Positions 26,931 through 35,772 of a stretch of DNA of 63,866 nt are shown here, one piece after another. The DNA comes from Hylemonella sp. Lineage in GTDB: Bacteria > Pseudomonadota > Gammaproteobacteria > Burkholderiales > Burkholderiaceae_C. Numbering within the stretch: the stretch's first letter is position 1; each line of letters begins with the position of its first letter. The notes under the pieces are model-generated. The model was not told the origin of the DNA. It did not search any database and worked only from the letters and a program-made list of their open reading frames with translations. The translations under genes and the position numbers were made by a program. The stretch lies in assembly GCA_030680575.1 (NCBI GenBank), contig JAUXVI010000029.1, forward strand, positions 1-63,866, given 5' to 3'.

Positions 26931-27535
26931 ACGCGCCCTCGAAAAGACTCGGTGTCTTCGGCGGCGCTTTTGATCCGCCGCATCTGGCGCACCGGGCACT
27001 GGCCGAGGTGGCGCTGTCACAACTTGAACTTGACGAGTTGCGGGTGTTGCCGACCGGCCACGCCTGGCACAAAAGCCGGCAACTCACACCGGCGCAGCAC
27101 CGCTTGGCGATGGCCGAGCTGACCTTTGCCGGGCTGCCTGGGCTGCTGCTGGATGACCGCGAGATCCGGCGAGCCGGGCCGTCCTACACGCTCGATACGT
27201 TACGGGAGTTGCATACCGAGCAACCGGAGGCCGAATTGTTCCTGGTGATGGGCAAAGACCAGGCCGATGTGCTGCCCAGTTGGCGTGACTGGCAGGAGAT
27301 CGTTCATCTTGCTATAATTTGTGTAGCTGATCGCGATGGATTGACGGGCCAAGAGACCCGATTTGTACCTCCGCCCGAGATGGCGGCGCGCTTTCGCAAG
27401 CTGCACATGCCCGCCATGGACATCAGCGCCACAGGCATCCGCACCCGAGTGGCCAGCCAGCAGGGCATCACCCCTCTGGTTTGCGAGTCCGTTGCGCGCT
27501 ATATTGAACACCATCACCTTTACACGACCTCTTGA
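26927..27535 (+). CDS. nadD: Nicotinate-nucleotide adenylyltransferase NadD
   Basis: Forms nicotinate adenine dinucleotide from NaMN and ATP. 202 aa using TTG 26927, which overlaps the hemF stop (TTGA). No ATG or GTG gives a sensible N-terminus, and [20 protein letters not shown] begins at residue 7 as expected. Other motifs: [12 protein letters not shown] and the C-terminal [10 protein letters not shown]. Around codons 128-135 it has an AT-rich patch with rare-looking codons (CTT GCT ATA ATT TGT GTA GCT) that coincides with a dispersed 17-nt palindrome and a consensus extended -10. Confidence 0.93.
   Translation: MNAPSKRLGVFGGAFDPPHLAHRALAEVALSQLELDELRVLPTGHAWHKSRQLTPAQHRLAMAELTFAGLPGLLLDDREIRRAGPSYTLDTLRELHTEQPEAELFLVMGKDQADVLPSWRDWQEIVHLAIICVADRDGLTGQETRFVPPPEMAARFRKLHMPAMDISATGIRTRVASQQGITPLVCESVARYIEHHHLYTTS
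27310..27318 (+). promoter_or_regulatory. rsfS: Extended -10 inside nadD, possible rsfS promoter
   Basis: TGCTATAAT at 27310-27318 is a consensus extended -10. TGGCAG 17 nt before TATAAT is only a partial -35. It lies about 215 nt before the rsfS start and could give rsfS-rlmH independent transcription. It also coincides with a copy of the 17-nt palindrome repeat, so the match may be incidental. Confidence 0.35.
27311..27327. repeat. 17-nt palindrome GCTAY-N7-RTAGC (inside nadD)
   Basis: GCTATAATTTGTGTAGC, located within the nadD coding sequence, where it introduces rare-looking codons ATA and GTA. Confidence 0.5.
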
Positions 27536-28203
27536 TGACTACCGAAACCGCTGCCAAAAAAGACATTCAAAAACTCCAGCGTGCCATCGTCGATGGGCTG
27601 GAGGACGTGAAGGCCCAGGACATCCAGGTGTTCAACACCGAGCACCTCTCGTCGCTGTTCGAGCGCGTGATGATCGCTTCCGGCACGTCCAACCGCCAGA
27701 CCAAGGCGCTGGCCGCCAGCGTGCGCGACGCGGTCCGTGACGCGGGTTTTGCCAAGCCCCGCATGGAAGGCGAGGAAAACGGTGAGTGGATCATCGTGGA
27801 TTGCGGCCAGGCGGTGGTGCACATCATGCAGCCCAATATCCGCCAGTACTACCATCTGGAAGATCTGTGGGGTGACAAGCCGGTGCGGCTGAAGTTCGGC
27901 TCTGACAAGCCGACCGCCAAGACCCCGGCTAAAACCACGGCGGAGGCCAAGCCGGCCACCCTCAAGCGTTCGAGTGCAGCCAAGAAGGGCGTGAGCGAAG
28001 TTTTCCCGTCCAAGGCGCAGGAAAAGAAGGCTGCCGCCAAGAAAGCGGCTGCCAAGACGACCGTAAAAACGCCTGCCAGGAAAACGGGCGTCAGCAAATC
28101 TGCTGGCGTGGCCAAGGTGGTGGCCAAAGCACCGGCCAAGAAAAGCCCCCCAACCTCTGGCGCCAAGGTGCCAGCAAAGAAGACCGTAGCCCGCAAGGCC
28201 TGA
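27535..28203 (+). CDS. rsfS: Ribosome silencing factor RsfS with long Lys/Ala-rich tail
   Basis: Binds ribosomal protein uL14 and blocks subunit joining when nutrients are scarce. 222 aa from ATG 27535, overlapping the nadD stop (TGATG). The RsfS domain occupies about residues 5-118, with IVDGLEDVKAQDIQVFN, ASGTSNRQTKALA, and WIIVDCGQAVVHIMQP near 90-105. The usual length of the family is about 105-120 aa. The remaining hundred residues are a low-complexity basic tail of K/A/T/P repeats (KKAAAKKAAAKTT, KAPAKK) resembling histone H1-like tails. Confidence 0.93.
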   Translation: MTTETAAKKDIQKLQRAIVDGLEDVKAQDIQVFNTEHLSSLFERVMIASGTSNRQTKALAASVRDAVRDAGFAKPRMEGEENGEWIIVDCGQAVVHIMQPNIRQYYHLEDLWGDKPVRLKFGSDKPTAKTPAKTTAEAKPATLKRSSAAKKGVSEVFPSKAQEKKAAAKKAAAKTTVKTPARKTGVSKSAGVAKVVAKAPAKKSPPTSGAKVPAKKTVARKA

Positions 28204-28237
28204 TGGCCAAGGCACAGCTTAGGACGTAGAGGCCTGC

Positions 28238-28705
28238 ATGAGGCTGCTGATCGTGGCCGTTGGCCAGCGGGTGCCAGACTGGGCTCAGACGGCGTGGGAT
28301 GACTATGCCAAGCGCTTCCCGCCGGAGTTGCGGGTGGAGCTGAAGGCGGTCAAGACCGAGCCGCGCGGCTCCAAGACGCTGGAGCAGCTGTATGCGGCCG
28401 AGCGCACCCGCATAGAAGCCGCCATCCCCAAGGGAACCCGCATCGTCGCGCTGGACGAACGTGGCACGGCACTGACCACCGTGGCGCTGGCGTCCAAGCT
28501 CAAGAGTTGGCAGCTCGAAGGCGACGATGTGGCGCTGGTCATCGGCGGGCCGGACGGCCTCGACCCCGCGTTTCGCCAGGCGGCGCACGAGCGCATTCGC
28601 TTGTCTGACCTGACCCTGCCGCATGCCATGGTGCGTGTGCTGCTGGTCGAGCAGCTCTACCGCGCCTGGTCGATCAATGCCAACCACCCTTACCACCGTG
28701 AGTGA
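28238..28705 (+). CDS. rlmH: 23S rRNA pseudouridine-1915 N3-methyltransferase RlmH
   Basis: SPOUT methyltransferase that modifies pseudouridine 1915 in helix 69 of 23S rRNA on assembled ribosomes. 155 aa, the family length. It starts [17 protein letters not shown]. The SAM-binding knot contains [11 protein letters not shown] near residue 104, and the end is [16 protein letters not shown], the conserved C-terminus. It follows rsfS by 34 nt, the usual pairing. Confidence 0.97.
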   Translation: MRLLIVAVGQRVPDWAQTAWDDYAKRFPPELRVELKAVKTEPRGSKTLEQLYAAERTRIEAAIPKGTRIVALDERGTALTTVALASKLKSWQLEGDDVALVIGGPDGLDPAFRQAAHERIRLSDLTLPHAMVRVLLVEQLYRAWSINANHPYHRE

Positions 28706-28719
28706 ACACGGTCTGACGC

Positions 28720-29322
28720 ATGCCTGATTTCATCTACCTCGCGTCTCAAAGTCCACGCCGGCGCCAGCTGCTGGAACAGTTGGGCGTACGCCACGAGTTG
28801 CTGCTGCCTGATGCGAACGAGGATGCCGAAAGCCTGGAGGCCGTACTGCCTGGCGAGTCGCCTACGGCTTATGTGCAGCGTGTCACGCAGCTCAAGCTGG
28901 ACGCCTCGCTGGTCCGCCTCCGGCGTCGCGGCTTGCCGCTGGCACCGGTGCTGTGTTCGGATACCACGGTGGCGCTGGGACGCACCATCTACGGCAAACC
29001 GGCCGATGCCGGCGATGCCGCCCGCATGCTGGGTCAACTGGCCGGACGCACCCACCGCGTGCTGACCGCCGTGGTTGTGGGCACAGCGCGGCGACGTGAG
29101 CACGCATTGAGCGTGTCGCGCGTCACCTTTGCCGACATGAGCCGGCAGCAGATATGCCTTTATGTGGCCAGTGGCGAGCCAATGGGCAAGGCCGGTGCCT
29201 ATGCGGTACAGGGCAGGGCGGCAACCTACATTTCTCATATCGCGGGCAGCTACTCTGGCATCATGGGTTTGCCGGTCTACGAGACGGCACAATTGCTGCA
29301 ATCGTTCGGTTTCAAGCTTTGA
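28720..29322 (+). CDS. maf: Maf-family nucleoside triphosphate pyrophosphatase (YhdE type)
   Basis: Cytosolic house-cleaning enzyme; Maf proteins hydrolyse dTTP/UTP or modified nucleotides to monophosphates. 200 aa. The N-terminal signature is [16 protein letters not shown], the catalytic/metal region [16 protein letters not shown] near residues 79-94, and [20 protein letters not shown] near 160-180, as in the YhdE subgroup. The neighbour rng downstream repeats the E. coli yhdE-rng order, supporting the subgroup. It follows rlmH by 14 nt. Confidence 0.93.
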   Translation: MPDFIYLASQSPRRRQLLEQLGVRHELLLPDANEDAESLEAVLPGESPTAYVQRVTQLKLDASLVRLRRRGLPLAPVLCSDTTVALGRTIYGKPADAGDAARMLGQLAGRTHRVLTAVVVGTARRREHALSVSRVTFADMSRQQICLYVASGEPMGKAGAYAVQGRAATYISHIAGSYSGIMGLPVYETAQLLQSFGFKL

Positions 29323-29350
29323 CGCATTACGTACCCAATCAAGCAGGCCC

Positions 29351-30826
29351 ATGCAAGAAGACATCCTGATCAACTGGTCGCCGCAGGAAACGCGCGTTGC
29401 GGTGGTGGAAAACGGTGCTGTGCAGGAACTGCACGTCGAGCGCACCTACGAACGCGGGTTGGTCGGCAATATCTATCTCGGCAAAGTGGCGCGGGTGCTG
29501 CCGGGCATGCAATCGGCCTTCATCGATATCGGTCTGGAGCGCGCGGCTTTCCTGCATGTAGCCGACGTCTGGCATCCGCCGGCTGAAGGCGAGTCGCTCA
29601 GTGCCTCACGTGCGGCTCAGCCGCAGATCCCGATCGAGAAACAGGTGTTCGAGGGCCAGGCGTTGATGGTGCAGGTGATCAAGGACCCGATTGGTACCAA
29701 AGGGGCCCGCCTGTCGACCCAGATCAGCATTGCCGGGCGTCTGCTGGTGTTTCTGCCGCAGGATGACCATGTGGGGGTGTCGCAGAAGATCCCTTTGGAG
29801 CAGCGCGATGAACTTCGTGCGCGCCTGCAGGCGCTGGTCGGTGAGCAGGGCGGTGGCTTCATCCTGCGTACCAACGGCGAGGATGCCTCAGACGCCGAAT
29901 TGGCTGACGACATTGCCTACCTTCGAAAGACCTGGACGCGCATCAAGGATGCATCCTTGCGTCTGGCGCCGAAGTCGCTGCTGCACCTCGACCTGAACCT
30001 GCTGCAGCGCGTACTGCGCGATCTGGTCAGTGAATCGACGCAGTCGATCCGGGTCGATTCGGGGGAGCAGTTCGAGGCATTGCGTGCTTTCGGCCGCGAG
30101 TTCATGCCGGCGGCCGCCGAGAAACTTCAGCATTACAAGGGTGAGCGTCCGATTTTCGACCTGTTCTCGATTGATGAGGAGATTGCCAAAGCCCTGGGGC
30201 GCCGTGTCGATCTCAAGTCAGGTGGTTATCTGATCGTTGACCAGACTGAGGCGCTGACGACGGTTGACGTCAATACCGGCGGTTTCGTCGGTGCCCGCAA
30301 TTTTGACGACACCATTTTCAAGACCAATCTGGAGGCGGCACAGGCCATTGCCCGGCAGTTGCGCCTGCGCAACCTGGGCGGTATCGTCATCGTCGACTTC
30401 ATCGACATGGCACGTGAGGACCATCGCGAGGCCGTGCTGGCCGAGTTCCGCAAGCAGCTGGCGCGGGATCGCGTCAAGACCATGGTTGGTGGTTTTTCCC
30501 AGCTTGGCCTGCTGGAGATGACGCGTAAACGCACGCGCGAGTCTTTGGCGCACATGCTGTGCGAGCCCTGTCCGACCTGTGAAGGTAAAGGCATCGTCAA
30601 GACGGCGCGTAGCGTGGCCTATGACATCCTGCGCGAGATCCTGAGGGAGGCACGTCAGTTCAATCCGCGCGAATTTCGTGTCGTGGCGGCGCCTAAGGTG
30701 ATCGAGCTGCTGCTGGACGAGGAAAGCCAGCACCTGGCAGGCTTGAGCGAATTCATCGGCAAGCCCGTTTCGTTGCAGAGCGAAACGGCCATGGGACAGG
30801 AACAGTACGACATCGTGCTTCTTTGA
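29351..30826 (+). CDS. rng: Ribonuclease G
   Basis: Endoribonuclease of the RNase E/G family that processes the 5' end of 16S rRNA and degrades some mRNAs. 491 aa, close to E. coli RNase G (489). An S1 domain lies at about residues 36-125 (GNIYLGKVARVLPGMQSAFIDIG). The catalytic DNase I-like region includes TVDVNTGGF, with the metal-binding Asp, near 305-313 and VIVDFIDM near 345. The zinc-link CEPCPTCEGKG is near 405. The C-terminal scaffold of RNase E is absent. Confidence 0.96.
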   Translation: MQEDILINWSPQETRVAVVENGAVQELHVERTYERGLVGNIYLGKVARVLPGMQSAFIDIGLERAAFLHVADVWHPPAEGESLSASRAAQPQIPIEKQVFEGQALMVQVIKDPIGTKGARLSTQISIAGRLLVFLPQDDHVGVSQKIPLEQRDELRARLQALVGEQGGGFILRTNGEDASDAELADDIAYLRKTWTRIKDASLRLAPKSLLHLDLNLLQRVLRDLVSESTQSIRVDSGEQFEALRAFGREFMPAAAEKLQHYKGERPIFDLFSIDEEIAKALGRRVDLKSGGYLIVDQTEALTTVDVNTGGFVGARNFDDTIFKTNLEAAQAIARQLRLRNLGGIVIVDFIDMAREDHREAVLAEFRKQLARDRVKTMVGGFSQLGLLEMTRKRTRESLAHMLCEPCPTCEGKGIVKTARSVAYDILREILREARQFNPREFRVVAAPKVIELLLDEESQHLAGLSEFIGKPVSLQSETAMGQEQYDIVLL

Positions 30827-30829
30827 GAC

Positions 30830-31966
30830 ATGCGCATTGCCGTTATCAGTCGGGTATTTGCCAAATCTGGCGGCGGGGCCGAAAGCTATTCGGTAGCACT
30901 GGTGCAGCAGCTGGCGGCGCGACACGAGATCCATGTGTTTTCTCAGGAGTCGAATCAGCCCGTGCCGGGCGTAACCTACCACCGGGTGTTTTGCCTGAGC
31001 CGCAAGCCGCGCTGGATCAACCAACTGCTATTTGCCATGGCCACCTGGTGGCGTACGCGTACCGGCTTCGATGTGGTGCACTCGCACGAGAATACCTGGC
31101 ACGGCCAGATCCAGACCATCCATGTCCGGCCGACACGCTACAACCTGTTCCATGGTCGCCGCGGTATGCGTTTATGGCTGCGTTGGGTCAAGGTGCTGCT
31201 GAGTCCGCGCTTGATCACCTACGTCTGGCTGGAAGGCGCGCGCTTCCGGCCGGCGCCAACGCGCCGTGTGGTGGCCACCTCCGACACCCTCAAAGACGAA
31301 TGTCAGTTGGCCTATCCGGCCAGTCGCCCATGGCTGTCGGTCGTCACACCTGGCACCCATCTGCCGCAGGGCACACTGACGCGTGCCGAAGCGCGTCACC
31401 AGCTTGGCCTGCCGCTTGAGGCGCCACTCCTGCTTTTCGTGGCCAACGACTACGCGCGCAAGGGGCTTGATACCTTGTTGCGGGCCTTGGCGAAACTGCC
31501 TTCTGAGGTGCATCTGGCCGTGGCAGGCAATCCAGCGTCCATTCCACGCTACCGTCAGTTGGCAGCGCAGCTGGAGCTGTTGGGGCGGGTCCATTTTCTC
31601 GGTTCACGAGACGACCTGTCTCCCGTCTATCTGGCCGCTGATGGCCTGGTCCATCCGACACTGGAAGACAGCTTTGCCATGGTGGTGCTCGAAGCCATGG
31701 CGCACGGTTTGCCGGTGGTGGTGAGCGGTCCGGCTCACTGCGGTATTTCGCGTCAATTGCAAGACGGTGTGCAGGCCCTGTTGCTGAGCGATCCACGTGA
31801 CGCTGACGGGTTGGCCGGTCAGATCAATTCCTTGCTGATAAACCCGGTACTGGCGCAGCAGTTGGGGCAGCAAGCAAGGGTGTTTGCGCAGGCCCATTCC
31901 TGGGAGAGTGCTGCTCTACAATACGAGCGCCTGTATCAGCAGGTCGCTTCTTCCGCTTCTTCATGA
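30830..31966 (+). CDS. Glycosyltransferase family 4 protein
   Basis: 378-aa GT-B fold glycosyltransferase, first gene of the surface-glycan locus and 3 nt after rng. The N-terminal acceptor domain starts MRIAVISRVFAKSGGGAESY. The C-terminal donor domain has LLLFVANDYARKGLDTLLRAL, then LEDSFAMVVLEAMAHGLPVV, whose E-x7-E spacing is the GT4 nucleotide-sugar motif. Probably a lipopolysaccharide core or O-chain sugar transferase; the sugar cannot be deduced. The stop overlaps the next gene by 4 bp. Confidence 0.88.
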   Translation: MRIAVISRVFAKSGGGAESYSVALVQQLAARHEIHVFSQESNQPVPGVTYHRVFCLSRKPRWINQLLFAMATWWRTRTGFDVVHSHENTWHGQIQTIHVRPTRYNLFHGRRGMRLWLRWVKVLLSPRLITYVWLEGARFRPAPTRRVVATSDTLKDECQLAYPASRPWLSVVTPGTHLPQGTLTRAEARHQLGLPLEAPLLLFVANDYARKGLDTLLRALAKLPSEVHLAVAGNPASIPRYRQLAAQLELLGRVHFLGSRDDLSPVYLAADGLVHPTLEDSFAMVVLEAMAHGLPVVVSGPAHCGISRQLQDGVQALLLSDPRDADGLAGQINSLLINPVLAQQLGQQARVFAQAHSWESAALQYERLYQQVASSASS

Positions 31967-33291
31967 CTGCACCATTCCAGCAACGCTGGCTGATTCTTGC
32001 CCATGCCTTCAACATGGATGGCAGAGCGGCCAGCCAGACCATCACCGACAAACTGCCGCATCTGCGGCGCGCTGGAATCGAGGTGGTGGTGCTCAGTGGA
32101 GTTTCTGGCACGCACGATACGGTGGTCGAACATCACCAGCTCTGGCCTGCCGGGCCGGCCGGTTTGCGTTTCGAGTTGCGGCATGTGCTGCGTCGACGTT
32201 TCGGCAGCGGTGCGCTGTATCGCTCCCTGATGATCCTGGCGTCTTTGTTGCTGCTGCCTGGCATGTTGGTCGAGAAGCTGCTGTGGCCGGTGGAAAGCTC
32301 CTGGTCCTGGTGGCTCAGTGCCTATCTGAAGGGGCGAGCGCTGGCCCGCCAGCAGCCCTTTGATCTGATTTACTCCACCGGGGGTGCCTTTGCTGCGCAT
32401 GTGGCTGGCCGGGCGTTGAAGCGCGCCACCGGCACACCCTGGTTGGCCGAGGTGCACGACCCTTTGGTGATGCCGGGGACCGTACCCGCAACGCCACAGC
32501 AGAAGATGCAGGCCGAGGTGGAACGGCTCATTTGCACCGATGCGGACATTGCCATCTGGTTTACCGAACAGGCCTTGGCGAGCGCACGTCGGCGTCATCC
32601 GCAGTTGGGTGAACGCGGCAAGATGCTGCTGCCCGGCATTGATCAGCCGTTTCAGATGCTGCCACCGTACCAGCCAGGCACGAAGTTCGTTATCGGCCAT
32701 TTCGGTTCGTTGTCGGCCACGCGCCATCTGGGTCCTGTCATCACGGCGCTGGAAGACCTGCAGGTGCGGCGTCCTGACCTTGTGGCCGCGACGGAGTTGC
32801 ACGTCACCGGCGGCCCCCTGGATGCAGTTTCATCGGCACGGGTGGCGGCATCGCCCGTGCGTGACTGTGTCCGCCATCTGGGGCGCATTGAAGCCGACCC
32901 CATCACGGGGCGCTCAGGCCGCGAACAGATTCTGTACCGCATGCGCACCGTGGATGTGTTGCTGTTGCTGCACGGTGAAGAGCCGATCTGCTCGGAATAC
33001 ATTCCATCCAAGCTTTACGAGTACCTCTGGATGCAGAGGCCGATACTAGGCATCGTGCACGCCAATCCGCAGATGGCGGAGCTTCTCCGCTCCCAGGGAC
33101 ATGTTGCGGTACTTTCCGGCACTCAGGTGGGAGTGAGCGGCGAGTTGGCCGAGGCCTTGGAGCAGCTGTTTGATCGCTGGCAAACACAAGGGTTGCCCGA
33201 TAACGGCCGCTCAAGTCCCTACACGACACAGGCCGCAACCGGCCAGTTGCTTGGCTGGGTCAGGCAGATGGCCGGGGAGGGGGCTCGATGA
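31963..33291 (+). CDS. GT4-like glycosyltransferase
   Basis: 442-aa protein with a GT-B-like layout. N-terminus WLILAHAFNMDGRAASQTI; a hydrophobic segment LMILASLLLLPGMLV near residues 90-104 suggests membrane association; FDLIYSTGGAFAAHVAG is typical of the acceptor half. The C-terminal half contains FVIGHFGSLSATRHLGPV and EYIPSKLYEYLWMQRPIL, the latter resembling the donor-binding region of capsule/O-antigen transferases. It overlaps both neighbours by 4 bp, so translation of the set is coupled. Specificity unknown. Confidence 0.8.
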   Translation: MTAPFQQRWLILAHAFNMDGRAASQTITDKLPHLRRAGIEVVVLSGVSGTHDTVVEHHQLWPAGPAGLRFELRHVLRRRFGSGALYRSLMILASLLLLPGMLVEKLLWPVESSWSWWLSAYLKGRALARQQPFDLIYSTGGAFAAHVAGRALKRATGTPWLAEVHDPLVMPGTVPATPQQKMQAEVERLICTDADIAIWFTEQALASARRRHPQLGERGKMLLPGIDQPFQMLPPYQPGTKFVIGHFGSLSATRHLGPVITALEDLQVRRPDLVAATELHVTGGPLDAVSSARVAASPVRDCVRHLGRIEADPITGRSGREQILYRMRTVDVLLLLHGEEPICSEYIPSKLYEYLWMQRPILGIVHANPQMAELLRSQGHVAVLSGTQVGVSGELAEALEQLFDRWQTQGLPDNGRSSPYTTQAATGQLLGWVRQMAGEGAR

Positions 33292-34277
33292 CGCCGTTGC
33301 TTTCCCTGGTTGTTCTCGGTTTTCGCAATTTTGACGTGACGACGCGCGCCTGTCTGGAGTCCCTGCGGCCCTGGCTTGACGATCCCGAAATCGAGGTACT
33401 GGTGATCGACAACGGCTCACCTGACGATTCGGCGCAAAAAACGGCGCAATGGTGTGCTGAACACCCCCAAGCCAGGTGCCTGCTGAGTGATCGCAACCGT
33501 GGCTACGCCGGTGGCATGAACTGGGGGGCCGAACAGGCCCGCGGCCAATGGTTATTGCTGGTCAACAACGACACCGTCTTCCCGGCCAGGGCCCTGGATG
33601 CACTCAAGCAAGTGGTCCGGGACGCGCCGCCGGATGTTGCCATGCTGGGGCCGGTGACCAACGCTGCCGGTAATGGCCAGCGCCTTTGGAAGCCGGGTGC
33701 CAGCCATGAGGAGTGGCTGCAGATTGGCGCATGGCTCAACCAGCACCCTTCACACCAGTTGATGCCGGCCTACCGCTGCGATTTCTTCTGCATTGCGATC
33801 CGGCGTGACGCCTGGCATGAACTCGGCGGACTCGATCTCGAGTTCGGTCTCGGCTACTACGAGGATTTCGATTTCAGCCTGCGCCTGAGAAAGGCTGGTT
33901 ATCGGCAGATGATCACTGAAGACGTGTTCATCCTGCATGTCGGCAGTGCAACCTTCCAGGGCAATGCGGCGGCGCGCGCGCTGATCAAGCGCAACAAGAA
34001 ATTGCTGCAGTCCAAGCACCCTGATGCCCGCTTCGAACACACGCGGTTGGGAAATCTGGCTGTGGTGCAGGCCTACCGCGTTCTGGGCAACAGCGGGTCA
34101 TGGACGCCTGAGCTGCAGGCGCGGGCAGAGCTTAGAGTCAATGCCCTGCTCAATGATGCACCGCGCAGCCTGATCAAGCGCTGGCTGTGGAAGAGGAAGA
34201 TCGGGGAGTTGCGGGCAGTTTTCTCTGCGGCACCGCTCCAAGGTGCGGCTGATACACAGGAACACGCAAGTTCATGA
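33288..34277 (+). CDS. Glycosyltransferase family 2 (rhamnosyltransferase-like)
   Basis: 329-aa GT-A enzyme. Nucleotide-binding start LVVLGFRNFDVTTRACLESL, VLVIDNGSPDD near residue 37, RNRGYAGGMNWGAEQARG near 69-86, and a metal-binding LLLVNNDTVF near 89-98 (NDT in place of DxD). GYYEDFDFSLRLRKAGY near 193-209 is the catalytic ED segment. This pattern is typical of WbbL-like rhamnosyltransferases. It overlaps both neighbours by 4 bp. Confidence 0.88.
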   Translation: MTPLLSLVVLGFRNFDVTTRACLESLRPWLDDPEIEVLVIDNGSPDDSAQKTAQWCAEHPQARCLLSDRNRGYAGGMNWGAEQARGQWLLLVNNDTVFPARALDALKQVVRDAPPDVAMLGPVTNAAGNGQRLWKPGASHEEWLQIGAWLNQHPSHQLMPAYRCDFFCIAIRRDAWHELGGLDLEFGLGYYEDFDFSLRLRKAGYRQMITEDVFILHVGSATFQGNAAARALIKRNKKLLQSKHPDARFEHTRLGNLAVVQAYRVLGNSGSWTPELQARAELRVNALLNDAPRSLIKRWLWKRKIGELRAVFSAAPLQGAADTQEHASS

Positions 34278-35755
34278 AATCCATCACGTCGAACGTTTTC
34301 AAATGGTGCCTGCTCGCCTACCTGGCCATCCTGCCCATGGCTGACACGATTGCCTTGCGCAACCTGTTTCTTCTCGTGCTGCTACTGCTGCTTCTGGTCT
34401 GGGGGATGGGTGTCGGGCGCGAGACGTTGCGCGGCATGAAGCTGTTGCAGTGGCTACCCCTGCCGCTGTTCTTGTGGGGCGTCTTCCTGCTGCTCTTCCC
34501 GCTCTGGGCGGTGGAGCCTGATGTCGCCCTGGTCAATCTCAAGGGGCAATGGGGCGCCTCGATCCTGGCCTGGATCGTCGGCCTTGGTGCGGTGCTGATG
34601 CTTGGCCGTCGTGGTCCGGGTGTCTGGGCTCTGGCGGGTGCCAGTGCCTTCCTGGTGGGAATTCATCTGCTGCTGACTTTGATGGCCTGGGTCGGTCTCT
34701 TCGGCCCCTTGCAGGGGAGCGCCCTTTCCTGGTCGGCAATATGGCAGGCGACGATGGCCACCGTTGATCCACGGTCCGGCGCCGTCTGGAGCTGGCAGAG
34801 TTTTCCCTGGGGTTTCCGGGGGTTCGACCCGATGCACGGCAACTTGGGTTACACCGCTTCGCAGACCATTGTCTTGCTGATTGCCAGTTTTGTTCTGGCC
34901 AGGCAGGCGCACAAATTGCCACGCGTCTGGATGGCGGCTACGGGCATCATTCTCTGCTTCTTCAGTACCGTGGTGGCCAACTCGCGGGGGGCTGTGCTTT
35001 TCAGCCTGCTTGTATTGCTGCTGGCCGTCGTGGCCTACCTGCTTCGTGTTCGCGCGGGTCATGGTGAGCGGAGTCAGGAGTCCTTCGGAACAAAGTCACA
35101 TGCCAGGTGGGTTTTGCCGTTGATGGGCATCTTGCTGGTCATCGTTTTTACCCAATCCCTGCAGAAGGATAGTCGCTGGAGATCCATGCTGGACAACGTC
35201 AGAGTCGGGTTCATGATTACGGATCCCGTCAACTTCCAGTGCAACGGCCTGACGCCTGAAGACGAGGCCGCCATCAGGCTGCGCTTTGCTGACAAACCGT
35301 CTTCATACGCGGATAAGCTCATCGAGAACCTGATTGGTGATGGGGGACGCATTGTTCTGATGCGTGCCGGACTGCAGATGGTTGGCGAACAGCCCTGGGG
35401 ACTGGACGGTTCCCGGCAGTCCTACAAGAAACTGATGGCCGCGCGATGCAGTCACACGCCAGTGTTCGAGTTTGCACATGCGCATCAGGGCTGGATTGAC
35501 ACCTCGCTGGCCCTTGGTTGGGGTGGCGTGCTGCTGTGGGCCTTGCTGATGGTCTATTTGCTGGTGACGGGATGGCGTGCACTGGGCCGGGAGGCAGGAG
35601 CCCCCTGGGCTTGGGCCTTGTTTCTGCTCAGCGCTTTCTGGATCCTGCGTGGCTTTGCCGATTCTGTCTATCGCGAGCACAATCTGCAGATGCAGGCCTT
35701 GCTGCTGGGTTATCTGTGGGGGCGCCTGAAGCTGGAGACGCAGCAGCCGTTCTGA
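34274..35755 (+). CDS. O-antigen ligase/polymerase family membrane protein
   Basis: 493-aa protein with about eleven or twelve hydrophobic helices and a large periplasmic loop between about residues 290 and 400. AHAHQGWIDTSLALGWGG near 402-419 resembles the conserved His-containing loop of the Wzy_C/WaaL superfamily. It either ligates O-chains to lipid A-core or polymerises O-units at the periplasmic face; sequence alone does not separate the two. Last gene of the plus-strand block and convergent with the next gene. Confidence 0.85.
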   Translation: MKSITSNVFKWCLLAYLAILPMADTIALRNLFLLVLLLLLLVWGMGVGRETLRGMKLLQWLPLPLFLWGVFLLLFPLWAVEPDVALVNLKGQWGASILAWIVGLGAVLMLGRRGPGVWALAGASAFLVGIHLLLTLMAWVGLFGPLQGSALSWSAIWQATMATVDPRSGAVWSWQSFPWGFRGFDPMHGNLGYTASQTIVLLIASFVLARQAHKLPRVWMAATGIILCFFSTVVANSRGAVLFSLLVLLLAVVAYLLRVRAGHGERSQESFGTKSHARWVLPLMGILLVIVFTQSLQKDSRWRSMLDNVRVGFMITDPVNFQCNGLTPEDEAAIRLRFADKPSSYADKLIENLIGDGGRIVLMRAGLQMVGEQPWGLDGSRQSYKKLMAARCSHTPVFEFAHAHQGWIDTSLALGWGGVLLWALLMVYLLVTGWRALGREAGAPWAWALFLLSAFWILRGFADSVYREHNLQMQALLLGYLWGRLKLETQQPF

Positions 35756-35772
35756 TGGGCTGCAGGGCGGAC

